Position numbers and translations under genes: made by a program. A model generated the notes under the pieces. That model searched no databases. It was not told where the DNA came from and saw only the letters and a program-made list of their open reading frames with translations. Below are positions 8,959 through 17,464 of a stretch of 64,000 bases of DNA, in pieces. This stretch comes from Rhodovibrio salinarum DSM 9154 (GTDB taxonomy: Bacteria > Pseudomonadota > Alphaproteobacteria > Kiloniellales > Rhodovibrionaceae): assembly GCF_000515255.1 (NCBI RefSeq), contig NZ_KI911559.1, positions 2,553,660 to 2,617,659 of the forward strand. Direction: 5' to 3'. How positions within the stretch are numbered: position 1 is the first letter of the stretch; each line of letters opens with the position of its first letter.

Positions 8959-9506
8959 GACTCAATAGACAGCAGGGGCCATCTCTCGACCCAGCGTTTT
9001 CGCGCCGCGCGCTCCGACAGTGCGCGCGTCGTCCTGTCATCGGACGACACCGCGCGCAGCCGGAGCGATTCAAGGTCGCCCAGACCGTGAGGCGCCAAAA
9101 ACTCGTAACGGTCGGTGCCGATCTGACGGACCGCGACTGCGGTAGCTGTCTCGACCCAGTATGATATGGCCTCGGCCGTGCAACGATATGGCGCGTGCCC
9201 GTGACGGGCATGCATCCGTGTCTGGTTGCGTACCTCCCAAACGAAGGCTGGCGCGCGCCGCGAGAGCTCAGCTTCAATGCGGTGCTCTTGGAAGCCGTCA
9301 TCTTCCGGATCGAAGTACACGACGTCGACGTCACTGGGACGCTCGGGCGCACGGCCATGCATCACGTCCCACACGGCGTTCCTCAACGCTCCCGCGCCGA
9401 TCCAAGCGTCCGGAAGATCGAGAGCCGCCAACGCGTCCAAGGCCGCACGCAGGTGCGGCGTGGTGCGGACGACGGCAGATACGGACACGTTCCGCGCATA
9501 ATACAT
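8955..9506 (-). CDS. Nucleotidyltransferase family protein (NTP_transf_6 / DUF925)
   Basis: A 183-residue protein of the nucleotidyltransferase-fold family PF06042 (COG3575). The pattern is clear: DAWIGAGALRNAVWDVMHG, then DVDVVYFDPED, giving the paired acidic residues of the fold. WEVRNQTRMHARHG follows, then AISYWVETATAVAVR and LAPHGLGDLESLRLR. The enzyme activity of this family has not been established, so a substrate cannot be named. The ATG at 9506 has no obvious ribosome site and a GTG at 9488 is possible. Its 3' end overlaps the convergent EF-G-like gene by 4 nt. Confidence 0.85.
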   Translation of the reverse strand: MYYARNVSVSAVVRTTPHLRAALDALAALDLPDAWIGAGALRNAVWDVMHGRAPERPSDVDVVYFDPEDDGFQEHRIEAELSRRAPAFVWEVRNQTRMHARHGHAPYRCTAEAISYWVETATAVAVRQIGTDRYEFLAPHGLGDLESLRLRAVSSDDRTTRALSERAARKRWVERWPLLSIES

Positions 9507-9538
9507 ATTATGGAAAAGTCAGATCGCCGAAACCAACC

Positions 9539-9964
9539 TTACGCGTTTGCCGATCCCAACATCTCGCGCAGCTCGGATAGCCAACGCTGCACCCGTTTGC
9601 GGTTCACGCCGAAGTCGTAATAGCCAAGCTTGGCCCGGCTGTAGATCGACAGCGTGGCATGCGTTGCATCCACCGCCTCGAAGGCCACCGTGATCTTGTC
9701 GGGAAAGCGGAAAACCTTGGAGGTCTGCTCGAATTCCGCCTGCATCGCCTCCCGATCCAGATGCAGCAGATGGGTGCGCGGTTCGCGCGATGCGATCGAC
9801 ACGACCGCATCGCGCACCTGCTGCACCGTCGCCGGAAAGATCGGGCTCTCCAGGTCCGCGTCCGTGCGCGTGGCATGGCCTGGCAGCGCCAAAGCACTGT
9901 TCGGTTTGCGCTTGCCCGGAATGGTCTGGAAATCGAGTAACATTGGTTTATTCCGCATGATCAA
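9539..9964 (-). CDS. DUF1499 domain protein
   Basis: A 141-residue protein matching the DUF1499 pattern: SPIFPATVQQVRDAVVSIASREPRTHLLH, then FRFPDKITVAFEAVDATHATLSIYSRAKLGYYDFGVNRKRVQRWLSEL. The SRAKLGYYDFGVNRKRV block corresponds to the SRSRvGysDlGvNrrRi signature of the family. Function is unknown in all members. No signal peptide or membrane segment is evident. ATG 9964, with ATG 9958 or 9943 as alternatives. It lies between two other minus-strand genes, with 32 nt to the nucleotidyltransferase-like gene and 26 nt to the MBL gene, so it may share their transcript. Confidence 0.85.
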   Translation of the reverse strand: MIMRNKPMLLDFQTIPGKRKPNSALALPGHATRTDADLESPIFPATVQQVRDAVVSIASREPRTHLLHLDREAMQAEFEQTSKVFRFPDKITVAFEAVDATHATLSIYSRAKLGYYDFGVNRKRVQRWLSELREMLGSANA

Positions 9965-9990
9965 CGCGTTATGCGCGCCTTCTTAGACTT

Positions 9991-10770
9991 CTAAAGGTCC
10001 GCCAGATCGATCGTCATGTTGTCGCGTCCGGGCTCCACGCCTGCGGGACACTGTGCGGCCACGTCCGCGTAGTTCATCGTATGGTTCATGTGCGTCAGCA
10101 CCGCGCGCGCCGGTGCGACGCGGCGGATCCAGGCCATCGTCCGGGCGAAGTGCGCGTGACTGGGATGCGGCTCATGGCGCAGACAATCGACGATCCACAG
10201 ATGCACGCCCTCAAGTGCCTGGAACCCCGCTTCCGGAATTTCCACCGCATCCGGCGAATAGCCCACCGGCCCGATCCGGTAGCCCAGTGTGGTGATTGGC
10301 CCATGCCCCTGCTCGAACGCCGTGATCTCCAGGCCGAACAACTTGAACGGCGCGCCCACGGGGATTGTGTGATCGCGCAACATCGCGGAATAGCCGGACC
10401 GGGTCGACGCCGTCGAGGCGAAAGCATAGTCGAAGCGCGCCGTCAGGTTCGTCATCGTCGCCGGATCGCTGAAAGCCGGGATCGGCTCGCCGCGTGCGTA
10501 AACCAACGGGCGCAGGTCGTCGATGCCATGACAGTGGTCGGCGTGGGAATGCGTGAACAGCACCGCATCGAGGTTGCTTACCTCGGCGTCAAGCAGCTGC
10601 TCGCGGAGATCCGGCGAGGTATCGATCAGAATCGTCGCCTGGGGCGTGCGCACCAGGATTGACGGACGCCGGCGGCGATTGCGCGGATCGGCGGGATCAC
10701 ACGCCCCCCAGATACCACCCACGAGCGGCACTCCGCCGGAACCGCCACACCCCAGCACCGTAACCTGCAT
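9991..10770 (-). CDS. MBL-fold metallo-hydrolase (PhnP-like)
   Basis: A 259-residue beta-lactamase-fold hydrolase. The start VTVLGCGGSGGVPLVGG, the metal motif THSHADHCHGIDDL (HxHxDH), EITAFEQGHG and the terminal AVLTHMNHTMNYADV are typical of the PhnP/lipoyl-like phosphodiesterase group. That group cleaves cyclic phosphate diesters or related substrates. The substrate here is not known; no phn genes are present. ATG 10770 matches the family N-terminus, and a GTG at 10788 with GAGGGCAGG ahead of it is an alternative. The gene follows tatD by about 70 nt in the same direction, the usual place for this family in alphaproteobacteria after metG-tatD. Confidence 0.9.
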   Translation of the reverse strand: MQVTVLGCGGSGGVPLVGGIWGACDPADPRNRRRRPSILVRTPQATILIDTSPDLREQLLDAEVSNLDAVLFTHSHADHCHGIDDLRPLVYARGEPIPAFSDPATMTNLTARFDYAFASTASTRSGYSAMLRDHTIPVGAPFKLFGLEITAFEQGHGPITTLGYRIGPVGYSPDAVEIPEAGFQALEGVHLWIVDCLRHEPHPSHAHFARTMAWIRRVAPARAVLTHMNHTMNYADVAAQCPAGVEPGRDNMTIDLADL

Positions 10771-10840
10771 GTCGCTGTGCGCCGTCACGACCGCCCTGCC
10801 CTCAACCTCGCCCTGTCTGCTCTCCGGGTTCTTCGACGCG

Positions 10841-11632
10841 TCACGCGGCCTCCGCCGGACGCGCGGCACGGCTGAACAGACGGAAGAAGTTGTCGGTCGT
10901 GCGCCGCTCCAGTTCCGCACGCTCAAGCCCCAGCGTCTCGCACAGGCTGTCGGCGGTATAGGAAACGTAGGACGGCTCGTTCGGCTTGCCCCGACGCGGT
11001 ACCGGCGCGAGGTACGGCGCATCCGTCTCTACCAGCAGCTTGTCCGCCGGGACCATCTTGGCGACGTCGCGAATCTCCTCGGCCTTCTTGAAGGTCGCGA
11101 TGCCGGACATCGAAATGTAGAAGCCCAGATCGAGCGCCGCTTCCGCCAGGCCCATGCCGGAGGAGAAGCAGTGCATGACGCAGGAGAACGGACCCTGCTC
11201 GTAGCCCTCGCGCAGGATCAGCGCCGTGTCCTCGTCCGCTTCGCGGGTGTGGACGATCAGCGGCAGACCGGTCGCGCGCGCGGCCACAATGTGGGCGCGG
11301 AAGCTTTCAGCCTGCGCCTGGCGCGGGGAGTTGTCGTAGTGGTAGTCGAGACCGCTCTCGCCGATCGCAACGACGCGCGGATGCTGCGCCAGTTCGATCA
11401 GCTTGTCCGGTGCGCTTTGCCCCTCCGGGCCAGCCTCGTGCGGATGCACACCGACCGAGCACCAGACGTTCTCGTAGTTTTCGGCGATCTCTTTCACGCG
11501 GTCCCAGCCGGACAGCGTGGTGGAGATCGTCACCATCGTCTGCACACCGGCACGCCGGGCGCGGCCGACCACCTCGTCCAGGTCCTGGTGCTCGGCGATC
11601 ATGTCCAGGTGGCAGTGGGAATCCACCAGCAT
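10841..11632 (-). CDS. tatD: TatD-family metal-dependent hydrolase (putative DNase)
   Basis: A 263-residue TIM-barrel hydrolase. It starts MLVDSHCHLDM with the HxH metal pair. GVHPHEA, AIGESGLDYHY (the metal-binding Glu), PLIVHTREAD, VMHCFSSG and LLVETDAPYLAP (the catalytic Asp) follow in the TatD order. Family members act as 3'-5' exonucleases or deoxyribonucleases. The metG stop and this ATG share one base in TGATG, so translation should be coupled. The open frame continues 246 codons upstream inside metG, but that is only a shadow of the metG sequence. Downstream is the MBL hydrolase. Confidence 0.95.
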   Translation of the reverse strand: MLVDSHCHLDMIAEHQDLDEVVGRARRAGVQTMVTISTTLSGWDRVKEIAENYENVWCSVGVHPHEAGPEGQSAPDKLIELAQHPRVVAIGESGLDYHYDNSPRQAQAESFRAHIVAARATGLPLIVHTREADEDTALILREGYEQGPFSCVMHCFSSGMGLAEAALDLGFYISMSGIATFKKAEEIRDVAKMVPADKLLVETDAPYLAPVPRRGKPNEPSYVSYTADSLCETLGLERAELERRTTDNFFRLFSRAARPAEAA

Positions 11633-13209
11633 CAGGACGCTCCCTTGGTCTCTTCGTCCTCGACATAGCGCGGGAACACACCTTGCGGCTTCGCGATCTC
11701 GGTCCCGGGCACCAGGCGGGTCCCCAGCGCGGCGAAGTCGCGGGCCGCGTCCGACTGGTTCATCTGGCCGAGCAGGGCTGCAGGACCGTTCGGCATGAAC
11801 GGCTGTGCCAGAATCGCCAGCTTGCGGATCACCTCCGCCAGAACGTAGAGAACCGTCGCCATGCGCGCCTTGTCGGTCTTGCGCAACGCCCAGGGCGCCT
11901 GCTCGTCGACGTAGCGGTTGGCCTGTGCCACGACGGCATGATGCGCCTCCAGCGCGCGGTGGAAGGCCTGCAGGGCGAGCTCGCTGCGCATCCGCGCCAG
12001 CGCGCTGTCGGCGGCCGCCAGCATCGCCTCGTCCGCCGGGCGCAGTTCGCCCGGTTCGGGAATCTGACCGCCGCAGTTCTTGTAGATCATCGACAGGACG
12101 CGCTGACCCAGATTGCCGAAATCGTTGGCCAGGTCGTTGTTCATGCGGTTGACCATGGCCCGGTGTGAAAAGTCGCCGTCGTTGCCGAACGGCACTTCCC
12201 GCAGCAGGAAGTAGCGTGTCTGGTCCAAGCCATAGGTCTCGATCAGCTCGTAAGGATCGATCACGTTGCCGAGCGACTTGGAGATCTTCTGGCCCTCGTT
12301 GGTCCACCAACCATGCGCGAACACGCGCTTGGGCGGCGCGAGACCGGCCGCCATCAGGAACGCCGGCCAATAGACCGCGTGGAAGCGCAGGATGTCCTTG
12401 CCCACCATGTGCAGTTCAGCGGGCCAGAACGCCTGATATTCATCGGCGTTTTCATCGGGATAGCCGACAGCCGTGATGTAGTTCGTCAGCGCATCCAGCC
12501 AGACGTACATGATGTGGTCCGGATCGTCCGGTACCGGGATGCCCCATTTGAAGGTGGTACGCGAAATCGAGAGGTCGCGCAGACCGCCCTTAACGAACGA
12601 GATCACCTCGTTGCGCCGGCCGTCGGGACCGATGAAGTCGGGGTTCTGGTCGTAAAACTGGAGCAGCGTGTCCTCGAAGGCCGACAGCTTGAAGAAGTAG
12701 CTCGGCTCCTCGACCCACTCGCATTCCGCGCCGGAGGCCGCGATCATACGGCCATCCTCGGTCCTGGTCAGCTCGTCCTCGCCGTAGAACGCCTCGTCGC
12801 GCACGGCGTACCAGCCGGAATACTTGTCGAGGTAGATGTAGCCAGCTTCTTTCAACCGCACCCAGATCGCCTGCGCCGCCTTCACATGCCGGCTTTCGGT
12901 GGTCCGGATGAAGTCGTCGTTGGAGAACTGCCAAGCCGCCGAGAGGTCACGGAAGTTCTGCGACATCCGGTCGGTAAAGGCCTGCGGTTCCAAGCCGTTC
13001 TTACGCGCGGACTGCTCGACCTTCTGACCGTGCTCATCCGTGCCGGTCAGGAACTTCACCCGCCGTCCGTCCAAGCGCATGAAGCGCGCCAGCACATCGC
13101 AGGCCAGCGTCGTGTAGACGTGGCCGATATGCGGCTTGTCGTTGACGTAATAGATCGGCGTCGTGATGTAATAGGGTGTTTTTGCAATGTCTTTGCCGTT
13201 AGCCGGCAT
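11632..13209 (-). CDS. metG: Methionyl-tRNA synthetase
   Basis: Charges tRNA-Met with methionine. The 525-residue class I synthetase has PHIGH at residues 26-30, the GTDEHGQKV insertion, AGYIYLDKYSGWYAVRDEAFY, and GQKISKSLGNV as the KMSKS loop near 305. FGNLGQRVLSM opens the helical anticodon-binding domain. There are no Cys pairs in the connective peptide (zinc-less type), and no C-terminal EMAP domain, which fits the short alphaproteobacterial form. ATG 13209 follows AAGGA by 8 nt; 31 Arg-rich codons upstream in frame are discarded. It sits between holB and tatD and shares a TGATG junction with the latter. Confidence 0.97.
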   Translation of the reverse strand: MPANGKDIAKTPYYITTPIYYVNDKPHIGHVYTTLACDVLARFMRLDGRRVKFLTGTDEHGQKVEQSARKNGLEPQAFTDRMSQNFRDLSAAWQFSNDDFIRTTESRHVKAAQAIWVRLKEAGYIYLDKYSGWYAVRDEAFYGEDELTRTEDGRMIAASGAECEWVEEPSYFFKLSAFEDTLLQFYDQNPDFIGPDGRRNEVISFVKGGLRDLSISRTTFKWGIPVPDDPDHIMYVWLDALTNYITAVGYPDENADEYQAFWPAELHMVGKDILRFHAVYWPAFLMAAGLAPPKRVFAHGWWTNEGQKISKSLGNVIDPYELIETYGLDQTRYFLLREVPFGNDGDFSHRAMVNRMNNDLANDFGNLGQRVLSMIYKNCGGQIPEPGELRPADEAMLAAADSALARMRSELALQAFHRALEAHHAVVAQANRYVDEQAPWALRKTDKARMATVLYVLAEVIRKLAILAQPFMPNGPAALLGQMNQSDAARDFAALGTRLVPGTEIAKPQGVFPRYVEDEETKGAS

Positions 13210-13335
13210 GAGCAGTGTCCTTCTCGGCTCTCGCGCAGGTCTGCGGCGTGTGGAAGCAGCTGAACGACGGCGCCGGCGCCTGGATCCCTGGGATGGGGCC
13301 AACCGGCTCCGCGCGCCGCATCCCGAACGGCGACG

Positions 13336-14445
13336 TCAGGAGGCCGTGGACTGCAGGTCCAGGAAGGCGGTCAGGACCACCTGCTTGCGGTCGAGATTGG
13401 CGCGCTCGGCCCGCCGGAACAAGCCAGCGATCTTTTCCCACAGGCTAAGCCACTGTTCAAGGTCGCCCCGGGCGGCCAGCCGGGCGGTCGCAGCGCCCTC
13501 GCCCGCGACCACGTCAGCCGGCGTCTCCCCACGCGCCTTGGCGCGGATCAGCCGGCCCAGCCACCAGGCCAGCAAGTCCCCGCCAAGCCGAAAAGCTGTC
13601 GGGTCCTGGCCTTGTGCCAGCTTGTCGGCAAAGGCGTGCAGTCGGCTGGTCTCGAGCTGCGGCAAACCGGTCAGCAGGTCCACCAGTTCCCGGTACAGCG
13701 CCACCCCGCCAGCCTTGTGCAGGTCGAGCGCCCGGCCAATGCTGCCTTCGGCGAGCTGCGCGAGCGCGGCGCGGTCGTCTTCGCCGACGTCCGGCAGGTG
13801 CCGGTCCAACAGCGTCGCCATGCTGTCCGCATCCAGGGTCGAGAGGGACAACTGCGCACAGCGGCTGCGGATGGTCGGCAGCAGACGTGCGGGCGCATGC
13901 GAGACCAGCAGCAGGACAGCCTGGCTCGGCGGTTCTTCCAACACCTTCAACAGCGCGTTGGCCGCGTTGGGGTTCATCTCCTCGGCGGCGTCGACGACGA
14001 TCACCCGCCAGTCCGAGCTCGACGGCGTCATGAAGCAGAAATGCACGGCCTGCCGGACGTGCTCGACCAAGATATCCGCGCTTGGTTTCAGACTGCGCTG
14101 TTCGCGCGGCATGAACGGCTCGAGGGAGAAGATATCCGGGTGACTGCCGGCAGCGACCTGCCGGGCGACCGGATGCTCCGCCCCCAGATCCAGGCTTTCC
14201 GGTCCGCCGCCGAACAGACCCCCGCCCTGCCCGCCGCCCGCCAATACGAACTTGCCGAAGCGATAGGCAAGCGTCGCCTTACCGATCCCGCGCGCACCGG
14301 TGATCAACCAAGCGTGCGGCAAGCGCCCGGACGACCAGGCGCGCAGCAGCACATGCTCCCCCTCAGCGTGGCCAAGCAGGTCGCGCGTCGTGCGGGGATG
14401 CGGCACAGACGCATCTGCCGTCTCAGTCTTGCTGCGGGCGGCCAT
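13336..14445 (-). CDS. holB: DNA polymerase III delta' subunit
   Basis: Clamp-loader subunit of 369 residues. After a 25-residue leader it shows the delta' core: GHAEGEHVLLRAWSSGRLPHAWLITGARGIGKATLAYRFGKF with a P-loop-like GARGIGKA, then VIVVDAAEEMNPNAANALLKVLEEPPSQAVLLLVSHAPARLLPTIRSRC, the SRC motif shared by delta' and gamma/tau. The C-terminal helical domain follows. Its ATG directly follows the tmk stop (TAGATG), so the two are translated together. This tmk-holB-metG-tatD order is the standard alphaproteobacterial cluster. A 126-nt gap separates it from metG. Confidence 0.95.
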   Translation of the reverse strand: MAARSKTETADASVPHPRTTRDLLGHAEGEHVLLRAWSSGRLPHAWLITGARGIGKATLAYRFGKFVLAGGGQGGGLFGGGPESLDLGAEHPVARQVAAGSHPDIFSLEPFMPREQRSLKPSADILVEHVRQAVHFCFMTPSSSDWRVIVVDAAEEMNPNAANALLKVLEEPPSQAVLLLVSHAPARLLPTIRSRCAQLSLSTLDADSMATLLDRHLPDVGEDDRAALAQLAEGSIGRALDLHKAGGVALYRELVDLLTGLPQLETSRLHAFADKLAQGQDPTAFRLGGDLLAWWLGRLIRAKARGETPADVVAGEGAATARLAARGDLEQWLSLWEKIAGLFRRAERANLDRKQVVLTAFLDLQSTAS

Positions 14446-15078
14446 CTAAAGCGCCACGCCCAGACGCGTCTGCACGGCCGCACGAACGGCCGTGGCGACC
14501 GCCTCAAGATCGCCGGTCGCGTCGATCAGCACGCAACGCTCCGGTTCGGCCTTGGCGATTGCGCGGTAGCTTGCCCGCAAGCGCTCGTGAAAGGACAGAT
14601 CCATCGCTTCGTATCGGTCGCTCCCCTGCCCGCGCCCCTGCGCGCGTGCCAGGCCGACCTCGGCCGGCACGTCGAGTATCAAGGTCAGATCGGGCTGGCT
14701 GTCGCCAACCACCATGCGGTCCAGCTGGTCGAGCGTCTCGGCCGGCACCCCTTGTCCAGCCCCCTGATAGGCACGGGTCGAATCGTTGAATCGGTCGGAA
14801 ACGACCCAATGCCCGTCGGCGAGCGCCGGACGGATCGTTTCGACCAGGTGCTGCGCTCGGGCCGCGGCATGCAGCAGGGCCTCGCTCAGCGGCTGCCACG
14901 CTAGGCCGTGGGCCAGCAGCACATCGCGCACGACTTCCGCGGACGGGCTGCCACCAGGCTCGCGTGTTGCCACGACACCGATGCCAACAGCGCGCAAGGC
15001 AGCGACCAGCCGGTCGCGTTGCACGCTCTTGCCCGCGCCCTCGCCGCCCTCCAGCGTTATGAACCGGCCGCGTGTCAC
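14446..15078 (-). CDS. tmk: Thymidylate kinase
   Basis: Phosphorylates dTMP to dTDP. The 210-residue protein has the P-loop LEGGEGAGKSVQ near residues 8-19, the TREPGGSPSAEVVRDVLL substrate loop, DRFNDSTRAYQGAGQG (DR[YF]xxSxxAYQG signature) and the lid ARAQGRGQGSDRYE. GTG 15078 is the only usable start before the P-loop; the dac stop lies 22 nt upstream and no strong ribosome site is seen, suggesting coupling to dac. Its stop abuts the holB ATG without a gap. Placement after dac is common in Rhodospirillales-like genomes. Confidence 0.95.
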   Translation of the reverse strand: MTRGRFITLEGGEGAGKSVQRDRLVAALRAVGIGVVATREPGGSPSAEVVRDVLLAHGLAWQPLSEALLHAAARAQHLVETIRPALADGHWVVSDRFNDSTRAYQGAGQGVPAETLDQLDRMVVGDSQPDLTLILDVPAEVGLARAQGRGQGSDRYEAMDLSFHERLRASYRAIAKAEPERCVLIDATGDLEAVATAVRAAVQTRLGVAL

Positions 15079-15100
15079 GAAACAGCGGACGCAAGCACGC

Positions 15101-16249
15101 TTAAGGCGCGCCGAAGACGAGGTATTCGACGCCGGAGACGATCCGGCCGAACGTGCCCAACTGTGGGACCGTCTCACCCGCCTTGAGTGGAATCGTCCGG
15201 GTCTCGATGCTCGGCGCCTCGATCGTGAGCGTGGCGAGCTGTTCGCCGGCCTCGATCGGCGCGGGGATCGGCGCCTCGTACGTCAAGGTAACCGTCATGC
15301 TGTCGGTGGCGTCCGCCGGCAAGGTCATCTCGAGCCGCTGCTCGCTCACGAGCGGCACGCTCGGCTGGCTGCCCAGCCAGACTTCGGCTTGCTCGACCGT
15401 CTCGCCGGCCTCGAACAGGACGACGTTCTTGAACTCGCGGAACGCCCACTCGATCAGCCGCGCGCTCTCGTTCTCCCGCCCACTCGGACGGTCCAGCCCG
15501 TTGACGACGGTGATCACGCGGCGACCATCGCGCATGGCTGAAGCGGTCAAGCCGTAGCCGGCGTTGCGGGTGTAGCCGGTCTTCAACCCGTCGACCCCCA
15601 TGTTCCGACGCAGGAGCGGGTTGCGGTTATACTGACGGATGCCGTTCCAGGTGAACTCGAGCTGGTCGTAGAAGCGTTCGTAATAGTCCGGGAAGTTCGC
15701 GATCAGGGCCCTGGCCAAGCGGACCAAGCCAAGCGCGCTTGTCCGGTGTTCAGGGTCTGGCCAGCCGGTCGCGTTCTCGAAGTTGGTCGCCGGCATATCC
15801 AGCTTTTCGGCGTAGTCGTTCATGATATCGGCGAAGGCGTCCTCGCTGCCGGCAATCCCTTCTGCCAGCACGATCGAGGCATCGTTGCCGGACTGGACGA
15901 TCATGCCCTGCAACAGGTTCTCGACCGAAACCTCGTTGCCGACCTCGACGAACATCTTGGAGCCGCCCTTCCGCCAGGCCTTTTCGGACACGACAAAGGT
16001 GTCGTCCATCGAGAGATCGCCGTTCTTCAGCCGGTCGAAGATCACATAGGCCGTCATCAGCTTGGTCATCGACGCCGGCGGCATCGCTTCCCGGGCGTTC
16101 TTTTCGAACAGCAGCGTACCGGTGTTGAAGTCCATCACGACGGCTTCGCGCGCTTCGGTTTCAAACGCGCTGGCCGGCGCGCTGCCGACAGCCAGCACGA
16201 ACAGCGCGAAAAAGGAGCGGATCAGGGTGCGGCGCATGGTTGGTGTCAC
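15101..16249 (-). CDS. D-alanyl-D-alanine carboxypeptidase (PBP5/6 family)
   Basis: Trims the terminal D-Ala from peptidoglycan stem peptides. The 382-residue precursor has a signal peptide ending ASAFET. The catalytic motifs are all present: SMTK with Ser60 and Lys63, SGN with Ser120, and KTG in GLKTGYTRNAGYG near residue 235. After the transpeptidase-like domain comes the PBP5 C-terminal beta domain (ETVEQAEVWLGSQ, IPLKAGETVPQLG) and an amphipathic end FGRIVSGVEYLVFGAP that should anchor it to the inner membrane. GTG 16249 or ATG 16237 may be the start. It is the middle gene of a wall-enzyme group (mltB, rlpA, dac) that leads into tmk. Confidence 0.95.
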   Translation of the reverse strand: MTPTMRRTLIRSFFALFVLAVGSAPASAFETEAREAVVMDFNTGTLLFEKNAREAMPPASMTKLMTAYVIFDRLKNGDLSMDDTFVVSEKAWRKGGSKMFVEVGNEVSVENLLQGMIVQSGNDASIVLAEGIAGSEDAFADIMNDYAEKLDMPATNFENATGWPDPEHRTSALGLVRLARALIANFPDYYERFYDQLEFTWNGIRQYNRNPLLRRNMGVDGLKTGYTRNAGYGLTASAMRDGRRVITVVNGLDRPSGRENESARLIEWAFREFKNVVLFEAGETVEQAEVWLGSQPSVPLVSEQRLEMTLPADATDSMTVTLTYEAPIPAPIEAGEQLATLTIEAPSIETRTIPLKAGETVPQLGTFGRIVSGVEYLVFGAP

Positions 16250-16389
16250 GTCTCGGTCGATCAGGAAGAGGATGGCGTGGCAGGAGCTAGATGGCCTGCC
16301 CCGGCAGGCTGTATTGCGGCATGAAGGTCGAAATATGGCGTTCCGACCGAACGCTCAGAGTCCGTCCGAGGCGCGGGCGCGGTTCGCTG

Positions 16390-17328
16390 CTAGTCTACCA
16401 CCACGCGCGCCTGCGTGTAGCCCTTGGAGACCACCCGGTTCAACAGCCGGTCGGCTGACTCGACGGTTTGCAGCGGCCCTAGGCGCACGCGAAAGAACCG
16501 GCGATCATTGACCATTGCACGTTCGATCCGGGCGTTTCCAAGCGGCGACAGCTTGGCGCGCAACTGGTTGGCATTGGCGTACTGCGTGAACGCGCCGGCC
16601 TGGACGAATATGCTGGTGTCCTTGACCGGCTGCTGTGTGACCCGCCCGTCGACTTCCGGCGTGTCGACCTGTTCCCGCGTGCCTGACTGTGCGCCCGGTT
16701 GGCGGCGCTGTTGCTGGTTGTTGTCTCCGTGCCCCTGCTCCGCGTTGCCGCTTCGCGTGGGCGAAGCGCGCTCGTCGGACAAGCCCGCCGTTTCCACCTC
16801 GCCCGCCAGCCGCCGGCTATCCGCCGCGACGACCTGGACCCGGACTTTCGCGGTGCCCTGCCTCTTGAACTGCAACAACTCGGCCGCACGGGCGGAGACG
16901 TCGATGATGCGCCCCCGGGCGAACGGGCCGCGATCGTTGACCCGCAGCTTGATCGATTTGCCGTTCTCCAGGTTGGTCACACGCACGATGCTCGGCATCG
17001 GCAGCGTCCGGTGCGCGGCCGTCAGATCGTTCTGATTGTAGGTCTCGCCGTTCGCGGTCGTCTTGCCGTGAAAGCCCGGCCCGTACCAGGAGGCGATCCC
17101 GGTTTCGCTGTACTGGTAGTCCGCTTCGGGATGATACCAGACGCCCCCGATCTGATAGGGGTTGCCGACCTTGTAGTAGCCGCCGCGGCCGTCCGGCTGG
17201 TCGGGTGTAACGGCCTTGCGCGCCTGCTTGGCGGTGTGCGCGACCAGTTGGGTTTCCGCGCAGCCGCCCAGCAACAGCGCCGTAGATAGAACTGCGAGTG
17301 CAGTTCGCTTCCCGGTCAGGCGCGTCAT
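16390..17328 (-). CDS. rlpA: RlpA-type septal lipoprotein with DPBB and SPOR domains
   Basis: RlpA is a septal-ring outer-membrane lipoprotein; in some bacteria it is a lytic transglycosylase for naked glycan. This 312-residue protein has a lipoprotein signal with lipobox LLLGGC near residues 18-23. A double-psi beta-barrel follows, with EASWYGPGFHGKTTANGE-type residues (here GIASWYGPGFHGKTTANGE) and RVNDRGPFARGRIIDVS. A low-complexity Gln/Gly linker then leads to a C-terminal SPOR domain (FVQAGAFTQYANANQL to GYTQARVVVD) that binds denuded septal peptidoglycan. It is followed by dac and preceded by mltB, so the three probably act together at division. Confidence 0.93.
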   Translation of the reverse strand: MTRLTGKRTALAVLSTALLLGGCAETQLVAHTAKQARKAVTPDQPDGRGGYYKVGNPYQIGGVWYHPEADYQYSETGIASWYGPGFHGKTTANGETYNQNDLTAAHRTLPMPSIVRVTNLENGKSIKLRVNDRGPFARGRIIDVSARAAELLQFKRQGTAKVRVQVVAADSRRLAGEVETAGLSDERASPTRSGNAEQGHGDNNQQQRRQPGAQSGTREQVDTPEVDGRVTQQPVKDTSIFVQAGAFTQYANANQLRAKLSPLGNARIERAMVNDRRFFRVRLGPLQTVESADRLLNRVVSKGYTQARVVVD

Positions 17329-17464
17329 CGGAATTGTTGAACCCTAAGGATCGACCGCAACATTTTGGGGCTCCACCACGCTTTTCTGGCCATTATGCGC
17401 AAGATACGTGCAATTTCCATTGCCCGGCAAGTCGTTGCCCATGCGCGGCCCATCTGCCGACCGT

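Noticed and set aside
11633-12370. N-terminal extension of the TatD frame inside metG
   Set aside because: The extra 246 codons read out of frame through metG and are Arg/Gly-rich; the family start is ATG 11632.
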